Origin: JADJLQ01 sp031417835
GTDB lineage: Bacteria; Bacteroidota; Bacteroidia; Chitinophagales; Saprospiraceae
Direction of reading: 5' to 3'
NCBI GenBank assembly: GCA_031417835.1
Contig: JANOWJ010000181.1
Span: 1-64,000, forward strand
Length of the DNA stretch: 64,000 nt
The translations under genes and the position numbers were made by a program. Below the pieces are notes generated by a model. The model was not told the origin of the DNA, made no database searches, and was given only the letters and a program-made list of their open reading frames with translations. Shown in pieces: positions 1-8,637 of this stretch. The stretch's first letter is position 1, and each line of letters opens with the position of its first letter.

Positions 1-181
1 AAAAAAATGCGAAAACTTTTTGTTGAATGCTAAATTTTTAAAATCTACCATGTTATTTATTTGCACAATTTACCAAAAATATAATCAAAAAATTCAAACC
101 AAATATTAAAATTATTCAATTTGAAGATGGAATCTTTTATCTGATTCTGATGTCTGATTCTGACTTCTCAAACCTTGTATT
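1..181. other. AT-rich leader before the ABC ATPase gene
   Basis: This strongly AT-rich stretch holds no supported gene. Its last third (about 139-169) carries a short run of TCTGA-type repeats, the same unit that appears in much longer form right after the ATPase gene. I could not place a convincing Bacteroidota promoter (TTTG then TAnnTTTG) here. Confidence 0.5.
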
Positions 182-859
182 ATGATCAAAATAACTGAAT
201 TAGAAAAAACATACCGAACTGAAGAGGTAGAAACTAGTGCACTCAACAAAGTGTCTTTTGAAGTAAAAGAAGGCGAATTCATCGCTATCATGGGCCCCAG
301 CGGCTGCGGTAAATCCACATTGCTTAATATATTAGGCCTATTGGATGATATGGATGGTGGGTCTTATTTATTCAATGGCATTGAAGTGGCTAAGTTTAAC
401 GAAAGAAAGCGAGCTGATCTGCGCAAGCATAACATCGGATTCGTATTTCAAAGTTTTAATCTCATTGATGAATTGAGTGTGTTTGAAAATGTCGAACTTC
501 CACTGATATACACAGGTGTGAAGTCTGATGAGCGGAAGCGTAGAGTAGAAGCAGTACTTGATAAGATGCAGATCATGCATCGACGCAATCACTTTCCACA
601 ACAACTCTCCGGCGGTCAGCAACAGCGGGTGGCCGTGGCTCGGGCAGTAGTCAATAATCCTAAGTTGATCCTCGCCGATGAACCGACAGGTAATCTAGAC
701 TCATCCAATGGGAATGAAGTCATGCAATTACTCACGGACCTCAATGAACATGGTACTACGATCATAATGGTGACGCACTCAGAGCACGATGCTCGATATA
801 GTCACAGGATAGTACGGATGTTAGACGGTCGTACCGTGATGGAAAATATTTTAGTGTAG
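182..859 (+). CDS. ABC transporter ATP-binding protein, MacB/LolD type
   Basis: This 225-residue nucleotide-binding subunit would hydrolyse ATP on the cytoplasmic face and drive FtsX-type permeases. Directly visible are the Walker A motif GPSGCGKST (about residues 38-46), the Q-loop context GFVFQSFNLI, the ABC signature LSGGQQQRVAVARA (about 142-155), Walker B LILADEPTGNLD, and the switch histidine in IIMVTHSEHD. Length and the DEPTGNLDS sequence fit the LolD/MacB/FtsE clade; there is no fused permease domain. It is the only ATPase of this type in the window and the permease genes follow on the same strand, so it probably energises several of them. The ATG follows directly on a short TCTGA repeat. 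The exported substrate cannot be told from sequence. Confidence 0.95.
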   Translation: MIKITELEKTYRTEEVETSALNKVSFEVKEGEFIAIMGPSGCGKSTLLNILGLLDDMDGGSYLFNGIEVAKFNERKRADLRKHNIGFVFQSFNLIDELSVFENVELPLIYTGVKSDERKRRVEAVLDKMQIMHRRNHFPQQLSGGQQQRVAVARAVVNNPKLILADEPTGNLDSSNGNEVMQLLTDLNEHGTTIIMVTHSEHDARYSHRIVRMLDGRTVMENILV

Positions 860-861
860 CT

Positions 862-1066
862 GAAGTAGTAGAATCAGACAATAGACTCAGACTCAGACTG
901 ATTCTGATTCTGTCTGATTCTGTCTGAGTCTGATTCTGTCTGTCAGATTCTGATTCTGTTCTGTCTGATTATGTCTGATTCTGTTCTATCTGATTCTGAT
1001 TCTGTTCTATCTGATTCTGATTCTGTCTGATTCTGTCTGTTCTGTCTGATTCTGTGTGATTCTCTC
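862..1066. repeat. TCAGA/TCTGA short-unit repeat element (long form)
   Basis: Two nucleotides after the TAG stop of the ATPase gene, the sequence starts with GAAGTAGTAGAATCAG, runs through TCAGA-type units, then switches to a long stretch of the complementary TCTGA-type units (CTGATT, CTGTCT, CTGAGT variants) up to the first permease gene. The switch from one unit to its complement lets the transcript fold back, although the second arm is much longer than the first. The same 16-base start occurs at 35280 after another TAG stop. It has no spacers and no coding potential that I trust. Confidence 0.85.
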
Positions 1067-1094
1067 ATCTGTCATATCCTCTAATTCCTTTTTT

Positions 1095-3536
1095 ATGTTC
1101 AAAAACTTCTGTACTACGGCTTGGCGCAATCTTCGCAATTATAAATCATATGCCATACTTAACATCAGCGGCCTGGCCATCGGTATAGCCTGTTTTATTC
1201 TGATAGCGCATTATGTCATTGACGAATTGAGCTACGATCTCTGGAATCCATATGCCCACAGAATATTTCGAGTAGATGGTGAAATTAAATTTGGAGGTGA
1301 TGAGATGCATTTAGCCGTTAGCTCCGATCCTATGGGTGCAACCTTAAAAAAGGATTATCCTCAGGTAGAAGAATATGTTCGATTTTATGCCAGCGATGGT
1401 GGTGCATTGGTCAAAAAGGGAGATCAGTTTATTCAAGAAGATAACGTTTGTCATGCGGATTCTACTTTGTTAAAAGTATTTCCATATTTCGTCTTAGCGG
1501 GTGATGCCTTACACCCCTTGGATGGGCCAGACAAAGTCATTCTATCAGAATCCTCTGCCATCAAATATTTTGGAAAAACGGACCTTCATCAGATTATAGG
1601 TAAGACGATTGAGACTGATCGATCAAACCGGTTTTTTACGGTGACCGCCATCATACGAGATATGCCTAGCAATAGTCATTTTAACAAAGATTTTATATTC
1701 TCGATGCAAAACGTGAAGTACCAGTTTGGCAATTTTTTAAGCAATAATTTTAATACCTACTTATTATTGAGGCAAGACGCCAATGCAAATGAATTTAATA
1801 AAAACTTTCCTGATTTTATAAATAAATACATCCTTCCTCAAGTGCAACAATTCGCTCAAATTAAAAATATGGACGAATTTGAAAAAGCTGGAAACAAGCT
1901 GAAATATTTTTTGACACCATTGAAAGACATTCATTTGCATTCAAACAAAGTAGCCGAAATGGGAGCAAATGGGAATATTCAATATATTTTTATTTTTTCT
2001 GCAGTAGCTTTATTTATTTTATTGATCGCATGTGTAAATTTTATGAACCTAAGCACCGCGCATGCTACCAACCGAGCTAAAGAAGTAGGGGTAAGAAAAG
2101 TTTTGGGTACTGAAAAAAGTAAATTAGTCTTTCAGTTTTTAACGGAATCTACATTATTGGCTACTGTATCTACCATACTGGGGATCATTATAGTTGTCTT
2201 AATGATACCATACTTTAATGATCTTGCAGCTAAATCCTATTTGCGAAAAGAATTTTTCAAGCCATTCTGGCTTTCTATTTACATCTTATTGCCACTTGTC
2301 TTAGGTGTTTTGGCTGGGCTTTACCCAGCTTTTTATATGTCGGATATAAAACCTATAGCTGTATTAAAAGGTAAGCTTCAAGGATCTTTTAACAAAAATA
2401 GACTTCGTTCTGGGTTAGTCGTTTTTCAGTTTGCTACTTCAATCATGCTGATCATTGGAGCCATTGTAGTGTATAGCCAACTTAAATATATCCAGACTAG
2501 AAATATTGGATTTCAAAAGGACCAGGTGCTTATTATCGAAGGTACCAACAGTCTGGGTAGTCAGACAAAAGCATTTAAAAACGAAATAGCTGGATTAAAT
2601 GGAATTGTAGCCAGCAGTTACACGGGGTATTTGCCCGTTTCGAGAAGTTCGCGTAATGATAATACATATTTCAAAGATGCTGCACCAGATTTGAATCGTG
2701 GTTTGAATATGCAGAAGTGGACCATTGACCAGGAGTACATCCCCTTATTAGGCATGGAAATCGTCAAAGGCAGAAATTTTTCTACTGAGTTTGGTACAGA
2801 TTCCTCAGGTGTGATATTAAATGAGGAGGCCATAAAATTATTAGGATTTGAAGAGGATCCTCTGAATCAAAAAATTTATGGTGGAAGCGCCATTGCTGGA
2901 GGATTGACCCAATATCATATAATCGGAGTAGTCAAAAATTTCAACTATGCATCGTTAAGAGAGAATGTAGGCCCGCTTGGTTTTTTCTTTGGAAACGCAG
3001 ATTGGGTTACTTCTTTCAAAATTAACACCAGCGAATCCCGTGCATTGCTCTCACACATAGAAGCAAAATGGAAATCGATGGCAAATGGTGCTCCCTTTTC
3101 GTATCGTTTTTTGGATCAGTCATTTGACGAGATGTACCGAACAGAACAACGAGTTGGAAAGATTTCATTGACTTTTTCCATTTTAGCCATCTTTATAGCT
3201 TGCCTTGGATTATTTGGATTAGCTACATTCATCGCTGAGCGCCGAACCAAAGAAATCGGAATTCGCAAAGTTTTGGGTGCCGATATACCCGGGATCGTAG
3301 TCATGCTATCCAAGGAATTTATTAAATTAGTAATCTTGGCTGCTATTATTGCTTTCCCGTTGGGATATTACCTTATGCATAAATGGCTACAAGATTTTTC
3401 TTTTCGCATTGATATCCAATGGTGGATGTTTTTATTGGCTGGAGGTTCAGCTATTGTAATCGCCTTACTTACGGTAAGCTTTCAAGCCATTAGATCAGCT
3501 ATGATGAATCCAATTAAAAGTCTACGAACTGAATAA
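1095..3536 (+). CDS. FtsX/MacB-family ABC permease 1
   Basis: A membrane subunit of about 813 residues with the duplicated FtsX plan: TM1 near residues 20-42, a large extracytoplasmic MacB-type core domain, three TM helices (about 296-410), another TM near 435, a second periplasmic domain, and three final TM helices. The two cytoplasmic coupling segments, RAKEVGVRKVLG (about 326) and RTKEIGIRKVLG (about 716), are where such permeases contact the ATPase. The protein ends MNPIKSLRTE. An open frame extends upstream to 1056, but those 13 codons are encoded by the end of the TCTGA repeat; MFKNFCTTAWRN at 1095 aligns with the starts of all paralogs. This family covers lipoprotein release, peptide or macrolide export and signalling; which applies here is unknown. 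Confidence 0.92.
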   Translation: MFKNFCTTAWRNLRNYKSYAILNISGLAIGIACFILIAHYVIDELSYDLWNPYAHRIFRVDGEIKFGGDEMHLAVSSDPMGATLKKDYPQVEEYVRFYASDGGALVKKGDQFIQEDNVCHADSTLLKVFPYFVLAGDALHPLDGPDKVILSESSAIKYFGKTDLHQIIGKTIETDRSNRFFTVTAIIRDMPSNSHFNKDFIFSMQNVKYQFGNFLSNNFNTYLLLRQDANANEFNKNFPDFINKYILPQVQQFAQIKNMDEFEKAGNKLKYFLTPLKDIHLHSNKVAEMGANGNIQYIFIFSAVALFILLIACVNFMNLSTAHATNRAKEVGVRKVLGTEKSKLVFQFLTESTLLATVSTILGIIIVVLMIPYFNDLAAKSYLRKEFFKPFWLSIYILLPLVLGVLAGLYPAFYMSDIKPIAVLKGKLQGSFNKNRLRSGLVVFQFATSIMLIIGAIVVYSQLKYIQTRNIGFQKDQVLIIEGTNSLGSQTKAFKNEIAGLNGIVASSYTGYLPVSRSSRNDNTYFKDAAPDLNRGLNMQKWTIDQEYIPLLGMEIVKGRNFSTEFGTDSSGVILNEEAIKLLGFEEDPLNQKIYGGSAIAGGLTQYHIIGVVKNFNYASLRENVGPLGFFFGNADWVTSFKINTSESRALLSHIEAKWKSMANGAPFSYRFLDQSFDEMYRTEQRVGKISLTFSILAIFIACLGLFGLATFIAERRTKEIGIRKVLGADIPGIVVMLSKEFIKLVILAAIIAFPLGYYLMHKWLQDFSFRIDIQWWMFLLAGGSAIVIALLTVSFQAIRSAMMNPIKSLRTE

Positions 3537-3547
3537 ATGACCTAGCT

Positions 3548-5980
3548 ATGATAAAAAATTATTTCAAAATAGCGTGGCGCAATATGCTACACCATAAAGC
3601 CTATTCTGGTATTAACATCCTTGGCCTTGCTATAGGTATCGCTGCATGTTTGCTTATTTTGCAGTATGTTTCATTCGAGTTAAGTTATGAAAATTTTCAT
3701 ACAAAAAAGGATAGGATATACCGTGTACGACAGGATCGGTATGACAATGGAGTGTTGAGCACACAGTGGGCTGCCGGAGCTTACGCTGTAGGCAACACCT
3801 TCAAAGGAGCCATACCTGAAATTGAAGATTATGTAAAAGTGGTAGACAATGATGCGGTCCTAGCAGAGGTCAATAATCAACCATTGAAGCTAGAAAATGT
3901 CTTTTTTGCAAGCGGCTCTTTTTTCAATATATTTACTTATCCTATACTAGCAGGCGAAGCCAATACTGCTCTTACAGAACCTTTTACGGCCGCTCTTTCT
4001 GAAACCTCAGCACTTAGAATATTTGGTAGTGTCAATGTTGTGGGCAAAACACTTGAACTTAATCGAAATACCAATTACAAGATTACAGCAGTTTATAAAG
4101 ATGCACCAGTCAATACTCAACTCAAGCCTGATATTTTACTTTCTTATGCCAGTTTTGTTAAATTCGTAGGTCCCGATAATAATCCGGAAACTGCTTGGCT
4201 TTGGGACGGTTGCCTTACATACTTATTGTTAAGAGAAGATGCGGATCCAGCAGTAGTACGACAAAAATTTGTGCCTATCGTAGAAAAAGAAGTAGGTGGA
4301 GAATTAAAAAGAAGAGGTTTCCAATTGCAAGGAAAAATCGGAGTCACCTATTTATTGCAGCCGCTGACAGATATACATTTGTATTCTCATTACATGAACG
4401 AACCTGACACCAATGGAGATGGAAAGACTGTTTATCTTTTATTGGCTATTGCTTTATTCATCGTAGTCATCGCCTGGGTAAATTATATTAACCTTGCCAC
4501 TGCGCGAGCCATCCATCGAGCTAAAGAAGTTGGCGTGCGAAAAGCGGTAGGTTCGCAACGGAAGCAACTCGTTTTTCAATTTCTTACAGAGTCAGCTTTA
4601 CTGAATACCTTAGCCATAGCATTAGCTTTTCTATTGGTGATTATTATAATTCCTACAATCAACAAGCTTACAGGTCTTAAGTTATCCATCTCTTTATTGA
4701 GCAATGCTGATTTCTGGCTTGGTCTTATGACCTTGTTTATTACGGGTGTATTTTTCTCCGGATTGTATCCTGCATTTGTCTTATCTGGATTTAAACCTAT
4801 TGAAGTCTTAAAAGGAAAAATGATTACTACGAAGCAAGGAGCATTGCTACGCAAGGGACTTGTGGTTTTCCAATTTGCAGCCTCGCTTTTTTTATTGATC
4901 GGTACTGTTGCTGTTTATCAACAGATACAGTTTATGAGAAAGCAGTCCTTAGGTATTACGATAGATCAGACCTTAATCGTGAAACCAATGGTAGTCGGTA
5001 TAGACTCTACCTACTTACAAAAAATTTCAGCATTTAAAGAAGCATTGCTTTTGGAAACCGCTGTCAAGGGCGCAACTGTTTCATCTAGTATCCCGAGCGA
5101 GCCCGGCTTTAATGCCGGAGGAATAAAATTGACGAGTGCAGACGAATCCACTCAAAGACAATACCGTATCATAGAGGTGGACTATGATTATTTGAAGATG
5201 TATGATTTAAAGATGGTTGCTGGTCGTATTTTTTCTAAAGACTTTGGTACAGATGAGCAGGCAGTCATATTCAATCGAAAAGGTATAGAGCAATTAGGCT
5301 TTAATAACCCTGCTGAAGCAATCGGAAAAAAGATTGACTTTTGGGGTCGTCAATATTCTATAGCTGGAGTCGCTGAAAATTTTCACCAGAAGTCGCTCCA
5401 TGAAGCTTATGATCCGTTGATTTTTCGGTTGGCACCGGGTAAGAGGGGCTACTTGTCCGTCAGAACTACCTCGGCGCAGGCAAGTCAGGTCATCGACATA
5501 GTTAAAACCAATTGGGACAAATATTTTCCAGGAAATACTTTTGACTTCTTTTTCCTCGATGCTCATTTTGATAATCAATACAAATCAGACCAAAGTTTTG
5601 GCAAGGTGTTTACTTTATTTACCAGCTTGGCTATATTGGTAGCAAGTTTAGGTCTATTCGGGCTTGCTTCATTCACCACATTGCAGCGCACCAAAGAGAT
5701 TGGTATAAGGAAAGTAATGGGTGCACGGGTTGGCAGCATTTTGAAATTGCTTTATCGGGAGTTTGCAATATTATTATTGATCGCTTTTGTTATTGCAGCA
5801 CCCATAGCTGCGTTGATCACATCACGATGGTTGCAAGGGTACGCGTTTCGCATATCTATTCACTGGGCGTTTTTTGTCTGGCCTTATGTGGCTATTATTC
5901 TTATCGCACTTTTCACAGTCAGTTTTCAAACGATTAGGGCTGCCGTTGCAAATCCTATGAAGAGCCTTAGGACAGAATAA
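3548..5980 (+). CDS. FtsX/MacB-family ABC permease 2
   Basis: An 810-residue paralog starting 11 bp after the previous stop codon, so almost certainly co-transcribed with it. It starts MIKNYFKIAWRNMLHHK, with TM1 in the NILGLAIGIAACLLILQYV segment. Coupling segments are RAKEVGVRKAVG (about 324) and RTKEIGIRKVMG (about 713); the C-terminus is VANPMKSLRTE. The second half reads KGLVVFQFAASLFLLIGTVAVY as its first TM. The tail of the second coupling region (SILKLLYREF) differs from the LLSKDF form seen in most paralogs. No frameshift or truncation is seen. The periplasmic domains are much more divergent than the TM and coupling regions, which suggests different partners or ligands for each paralog. 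Confidence 0.93.
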   Translation: MIKNYFKIAWRNMLHHKAYSGINILGLAIGIAACLLILQYVSFELSYENFHTKKDRIYRVRQDRYDNGVLSTQWAAGAYAVGNTFKGAIPEIEDYVKVVDNDAVLAEVNNQPLKLENVFFASGSFFNIFTYPILAGEANTALTEPFTAALSETSALRIFGSVNVVGKTLELNRNTNYKITAVYKDAPVNTQLKPDILLSYASFVKFVGPDNNPETAWLWDGCLTYLLLREDADPAVVRQKFVPIVEKEVGGELKRRGFQLQGKIGVTYLLQPLTDIHLYSHYMNEPDTNGDGKTVYLLLAIALFIVVIAWVNYINLATARAIHRAKEVGVRKAVGSQRKQLVFQFLTESALLNTLAIALAFLLVIIIIPTINKLTGLKLSISLLSNADFWLGLMTLFITGVFFSGLYPAFVLSGFKPIEVLKGKMITTKQGALLRKGLVVFQFAASLFLLIGTVAVYQQIQFMRKQSLGITIDQTLIVKPMVVGIDSTYLQKISAFKEALLLETAVKGATVSSSIPSEPGFNAGGIKLTSADESTQRQYRIIEVDYDYLKMYDLKMVAGRIFSKDFGTDEQAVIFNRKGIEQLGFNNPAEAIGKKIDFWGRQYSIAGVAENFHQKSLHEAYDPLIFRLAPGKRGYLSVRTTSAQASQVIDIVKTNWDKYFPGNTFDFFFLDAHFDNQYKSDQSFGKVFTLFTSLAILVASLGLFGLASFTTLQRTKEIGIRKVMGARVGSILKLLYREFAILLLIAFVIAAPIAALITSRWLQGYAFRISIHWAFFVWPYVAIILIALFTVSFQTIRAAVANPMKSLRTE

Positions 5981-6094
5981 ATGTAATGAATTTGAAAAAA
6001 ACAATTAAAACGATTAGCAATAAGTGATCGAATTCGTAAAAGCACAAGTTGGAAACCCTGAATTATCTTATAGAAAATAATAAAAAGATTTGCC

Positions 6095-8533
6095 ATGATT
6101 AATCATTATTTCAAAATTGCAATTCGCAACTTAGTTCGGCAAAAAGTGCTTTCTATTATAAATATTCTAGGACTTTCCATCGGCTTGGCTTGCTTTGCCT
6201 TGTTTCTCCTGTATGCAGTCAATGAATTTAACTTTGACAGGTTTCATAGACAGGCGGATGACATCTATCGTATTGGAAGATGGACAGATGGGCTGAATGG
6301 GGATATAGCCGAAGGTGATACCTATCTGCCATCTCCGTTGGGGCCAGCCATGAAACAAGATATACCTGATGTCATAGATTATGTACGATTGCAATATGAC
6401 TGGGGTGAAAGTTTCGTAAAAGTAGATGGCCAGGTAAGAAGGGTCGATGTGTCTTACGCTGACCCACAGCTTTTTTCAGTATTTTCCTTCCCATTGGTTT
6501 ATGGCAATGCTTCGACTGCTTTAAAGGACTTGCATAGCCTGGTGCTTACACGATCAAAGGCAATGGAATTGTTTGGATCAGAAAACGTAATAGGCCGCCT
6601 TGTTGAAATTAAAACAGATGATATTTTCGTTCCATTTACGGTCTCTGCGGTTGCTGAAAATATTCCAGCCAATTCGTCCATCAAGTTTGATTTGTTAGGA
6701 AGTTATCATTTTATGGAAACTACAAAATCTGGCAAGCGAAGTTTGAACAACTGGAATCGTTCCGCATATCAGACTTATGTTCAATTATATCCTGGTAGTG
6801 GATTAGCAAATAATGAAAAAGTATTGAGAGATTTTCGGCATAAATATTATCCAGAGGAAGAAGCACAACTAAAAAAAGATGGATATAGCTGGAAAGGAGA
6901 TGTACTACCTGTACGATATGTGTTGCAATCTTTAAAATCTGTACACACAGACACTCGGATCTCAGGTGGAGTGGTTGAATCGGTAAATCCTAGGACGGTA
7001 TGGATTTTACTAAGCATAGCATTCGGTGTATTGCTCATCGCTTGTATCAATTTTACCACTTTGGCCATCGGTCGATCTGCAAGGAGGGCTAAGGAAATCG
7101 GAGTAAGAAAGGTGATAGGAGGGGTAAGACACCAATTGGTGTTCCAGTTCTTAGCCGAAGCTATACTTTTGACCTTCTTGTCATCCTTAATTGGCTTTTT
7201 TTTAGCTAAATTATTATTGCCTTATTTCAATGCGTTATCAGGGCGGGATTTACAATTTTCTTTTTCAATTTATCCCGAAATGGGTTGGATGCTGGCGGGG
7301 TTAATTTTTACGGTTGGTTTGTTGGCTGGTTCTTACCCTGCTCTGATATTATCTGGGTTCAGGCCAATTGAAGTCTTAAAAAGTAAAATAAAAGTAGACG
7401 GATCCAATTTTTTTACAAAGTCATTAGTCACAGTTCAGTTTGTTTTGTCCATAGCTCTGATCATCAGTACCATGATCATCCTGAGACAAACCAAGTATAT
7501 GAGCAGCAAGCACCCTGGTTTTAATAAAGAAAATATTGTTATAGTAGATGCCAGTGAAACTAAGACAAGGGAGATATATTCATTATTTAAAAAAGCTTTG
7601 CTCAATCACCCCGATGTATCAGGTGTAGCAAGCGCTGAATTGAGTTTAGGTGCAGGCACAGGTTGGAGTCGTTCGGGTTTTGAGTATAATGGCACGCACA
7701 AAGATGTATTTGAATATTTTATTGATCCGGATTATATCCCACTCATGGAGATGCAAATGCTGGCCGGAAGAAATTTTGATCCTACAATCTCTGATGATAC
7801 CGCGACCTCAGTTATTATAAATGAAACTATGGCCCGGGACTTTGGTTGGACCTTAGAAAATGCAGTGGGCAAGCAAATAAAAGGCTATGCGGATAATAAA
7901 ACGCCTGTTGTAATCGGTGTTGTAAAAGACTTTCATTTCCTGGCATTGAAAGAAAAAGTAATGCCGCAACTATTTCACCAATTTGCTGACTATGCTCCAT
8001 ATAAATTTTTTGTAAAAATAAAACCAGGAAATCCTGCACCAGTATTGGCGGCAATGCAGAAAAATTGGGGCAGTATAGTCGTTGATCTTCCATTTAAGTA
8101 TAGTTTCTTAGATGATAATCTGTATGGTTTTTATATTTCAGAAAGAAGGTGGAGCAATATTATCGGGTGGGCAGGTGGTATTTCAGTTTTTCTGGCCTGT
8201 CTTGGTTTATTTGGTCTAGCTGCATTGGTTAGCATTAATAGGACCAAAGAGATTGGGATCCGAAAAGTACTCGGCGTGTCTATGTCAGGCATTGTGAGGT
8301 TGCTCTCAAAAGATTTTTTGACCCTGATAGTAGTTGCAATGTCAGTTGCAGCGCCTCTTGCTTGGTATTTTATGAACAAATGGTTGCTGGAATTTGAATA
8401 TAGGATCAAAATTGGGTGGTGGGTATTTATCGCAACTGGTGTATTGGTCAGCCTAGTTGCTTTGCTTACTGTGAGCGTTCATGCGATCAGAGCAGCTATA
8501 GCCAGTCCTGTAAAAAGTTTACGAACTGAATAA
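6095..8533 (+). CDS. FtsX/MacB-family ABC permease 3
   Basis: An 812-residue paralog separated from permease 2 by an AT-rich gap of about 110 bp that could hold its own promoter. It begins MINHYFKIAIRNLVRQK. The first coupling segment is RAKEIGVRKVIG (about 330) and the second RTKEIGIRKVLG (about 715), the latter followed by the usual RLLSKDF. The C-terminal tail is IASPVKSLRTE, with serine in place of the asparagine found in most siblings. The periplasmic region of the first half is rich in aromatic and basic residues (YSWKGDVLPVRYVLQ). The frame is complete and no missing family block is obvious. Confidence 0.93.
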   Translation: MINHYFKIAIRNLVRQKVLSIINILGLSIGLACFALFLLYAVNEFNFDRFHRQADDIYRIGRWTDGLNGDIAEGDTYLPSPLGPAMKQDIPDVIDYVRLQYDWGESFVKVDGQVRRVDVSYADPQLFSVFSFPLVYGNASTALKDLHSLVLTRSKAMELFGSENVIGRLVEIKTDDIFVPFTVSAVAENIPANSSIKFDLLGSYHFMETTKSGKRSLNNWNRSAYQTYVQLYPGSGLANNEKVLRDFRHKYYPEEEAQLKKDGYSWKGDVLPVRYVLQSLKSVHTDTRISGGVVESVNPRTVWILLSIAFGVLLIACINFTTLAIGRSARRAKEIGVRKVIGGVRHQLVFQFLAEAILLTFLSSLIGFFLAKLLLPYFNALSGRDLQFSFSIYPEMGWMLAGLIFTVGLLAGSYPALILSGFRPIEVLKSKIKVDGSNFFTKSLVTVQFVLSIALIISTMIILRQTKYMSSKHPGFNKENIVIVDASETKTREIYSLFKKALLNHPDVSGVASAELSLGAGTGWSRSGFEYNGTHKDVFEYFIDPDYIPLMEMQMLAGRNFDPTISDDTATSVIINETMARDFGWTLENAVGKQIKGYADNKTPVVIGVVKDFHFLALKEKVMPQLFHQFADYAPYKFFVKIKPGNPAPVLAAMQKNWGSIVVDLPFKYSFLDDNLYGFYISERRWSNIIGWAGGISVFLACLGLFGLAALVSINRTKEIGIRKVLGVSMSGIVRLLSKDFLTLIVVAMSVAAPLAWYFMNKWLLEFEYRIKIGWWVFIATGVLVSLVALLTVSVHAIRAAIASPVKSLRTE

Positions 8534-8637
8534 ATCATAAACAATAATCCTTCCACAACCATTGCTCAGGATTTTATTGAAATCAAAACCTTTATTTTTC
8601 AGATATCTGAATTTTAGTATTTTAAATTTTATATCAA

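Noticed and set aside
862..1066. Possible CRISPR array
   Set aside because: The units are 5-6 bp and run together with no unique spacers; no cas genes are nearby.
1056..1094. N-terminal extension of permease 1
   Set aside because: The 13 codons lie in the tail of the TCTGA repeat; MFKNF at 1095 aligns with the other permeases.
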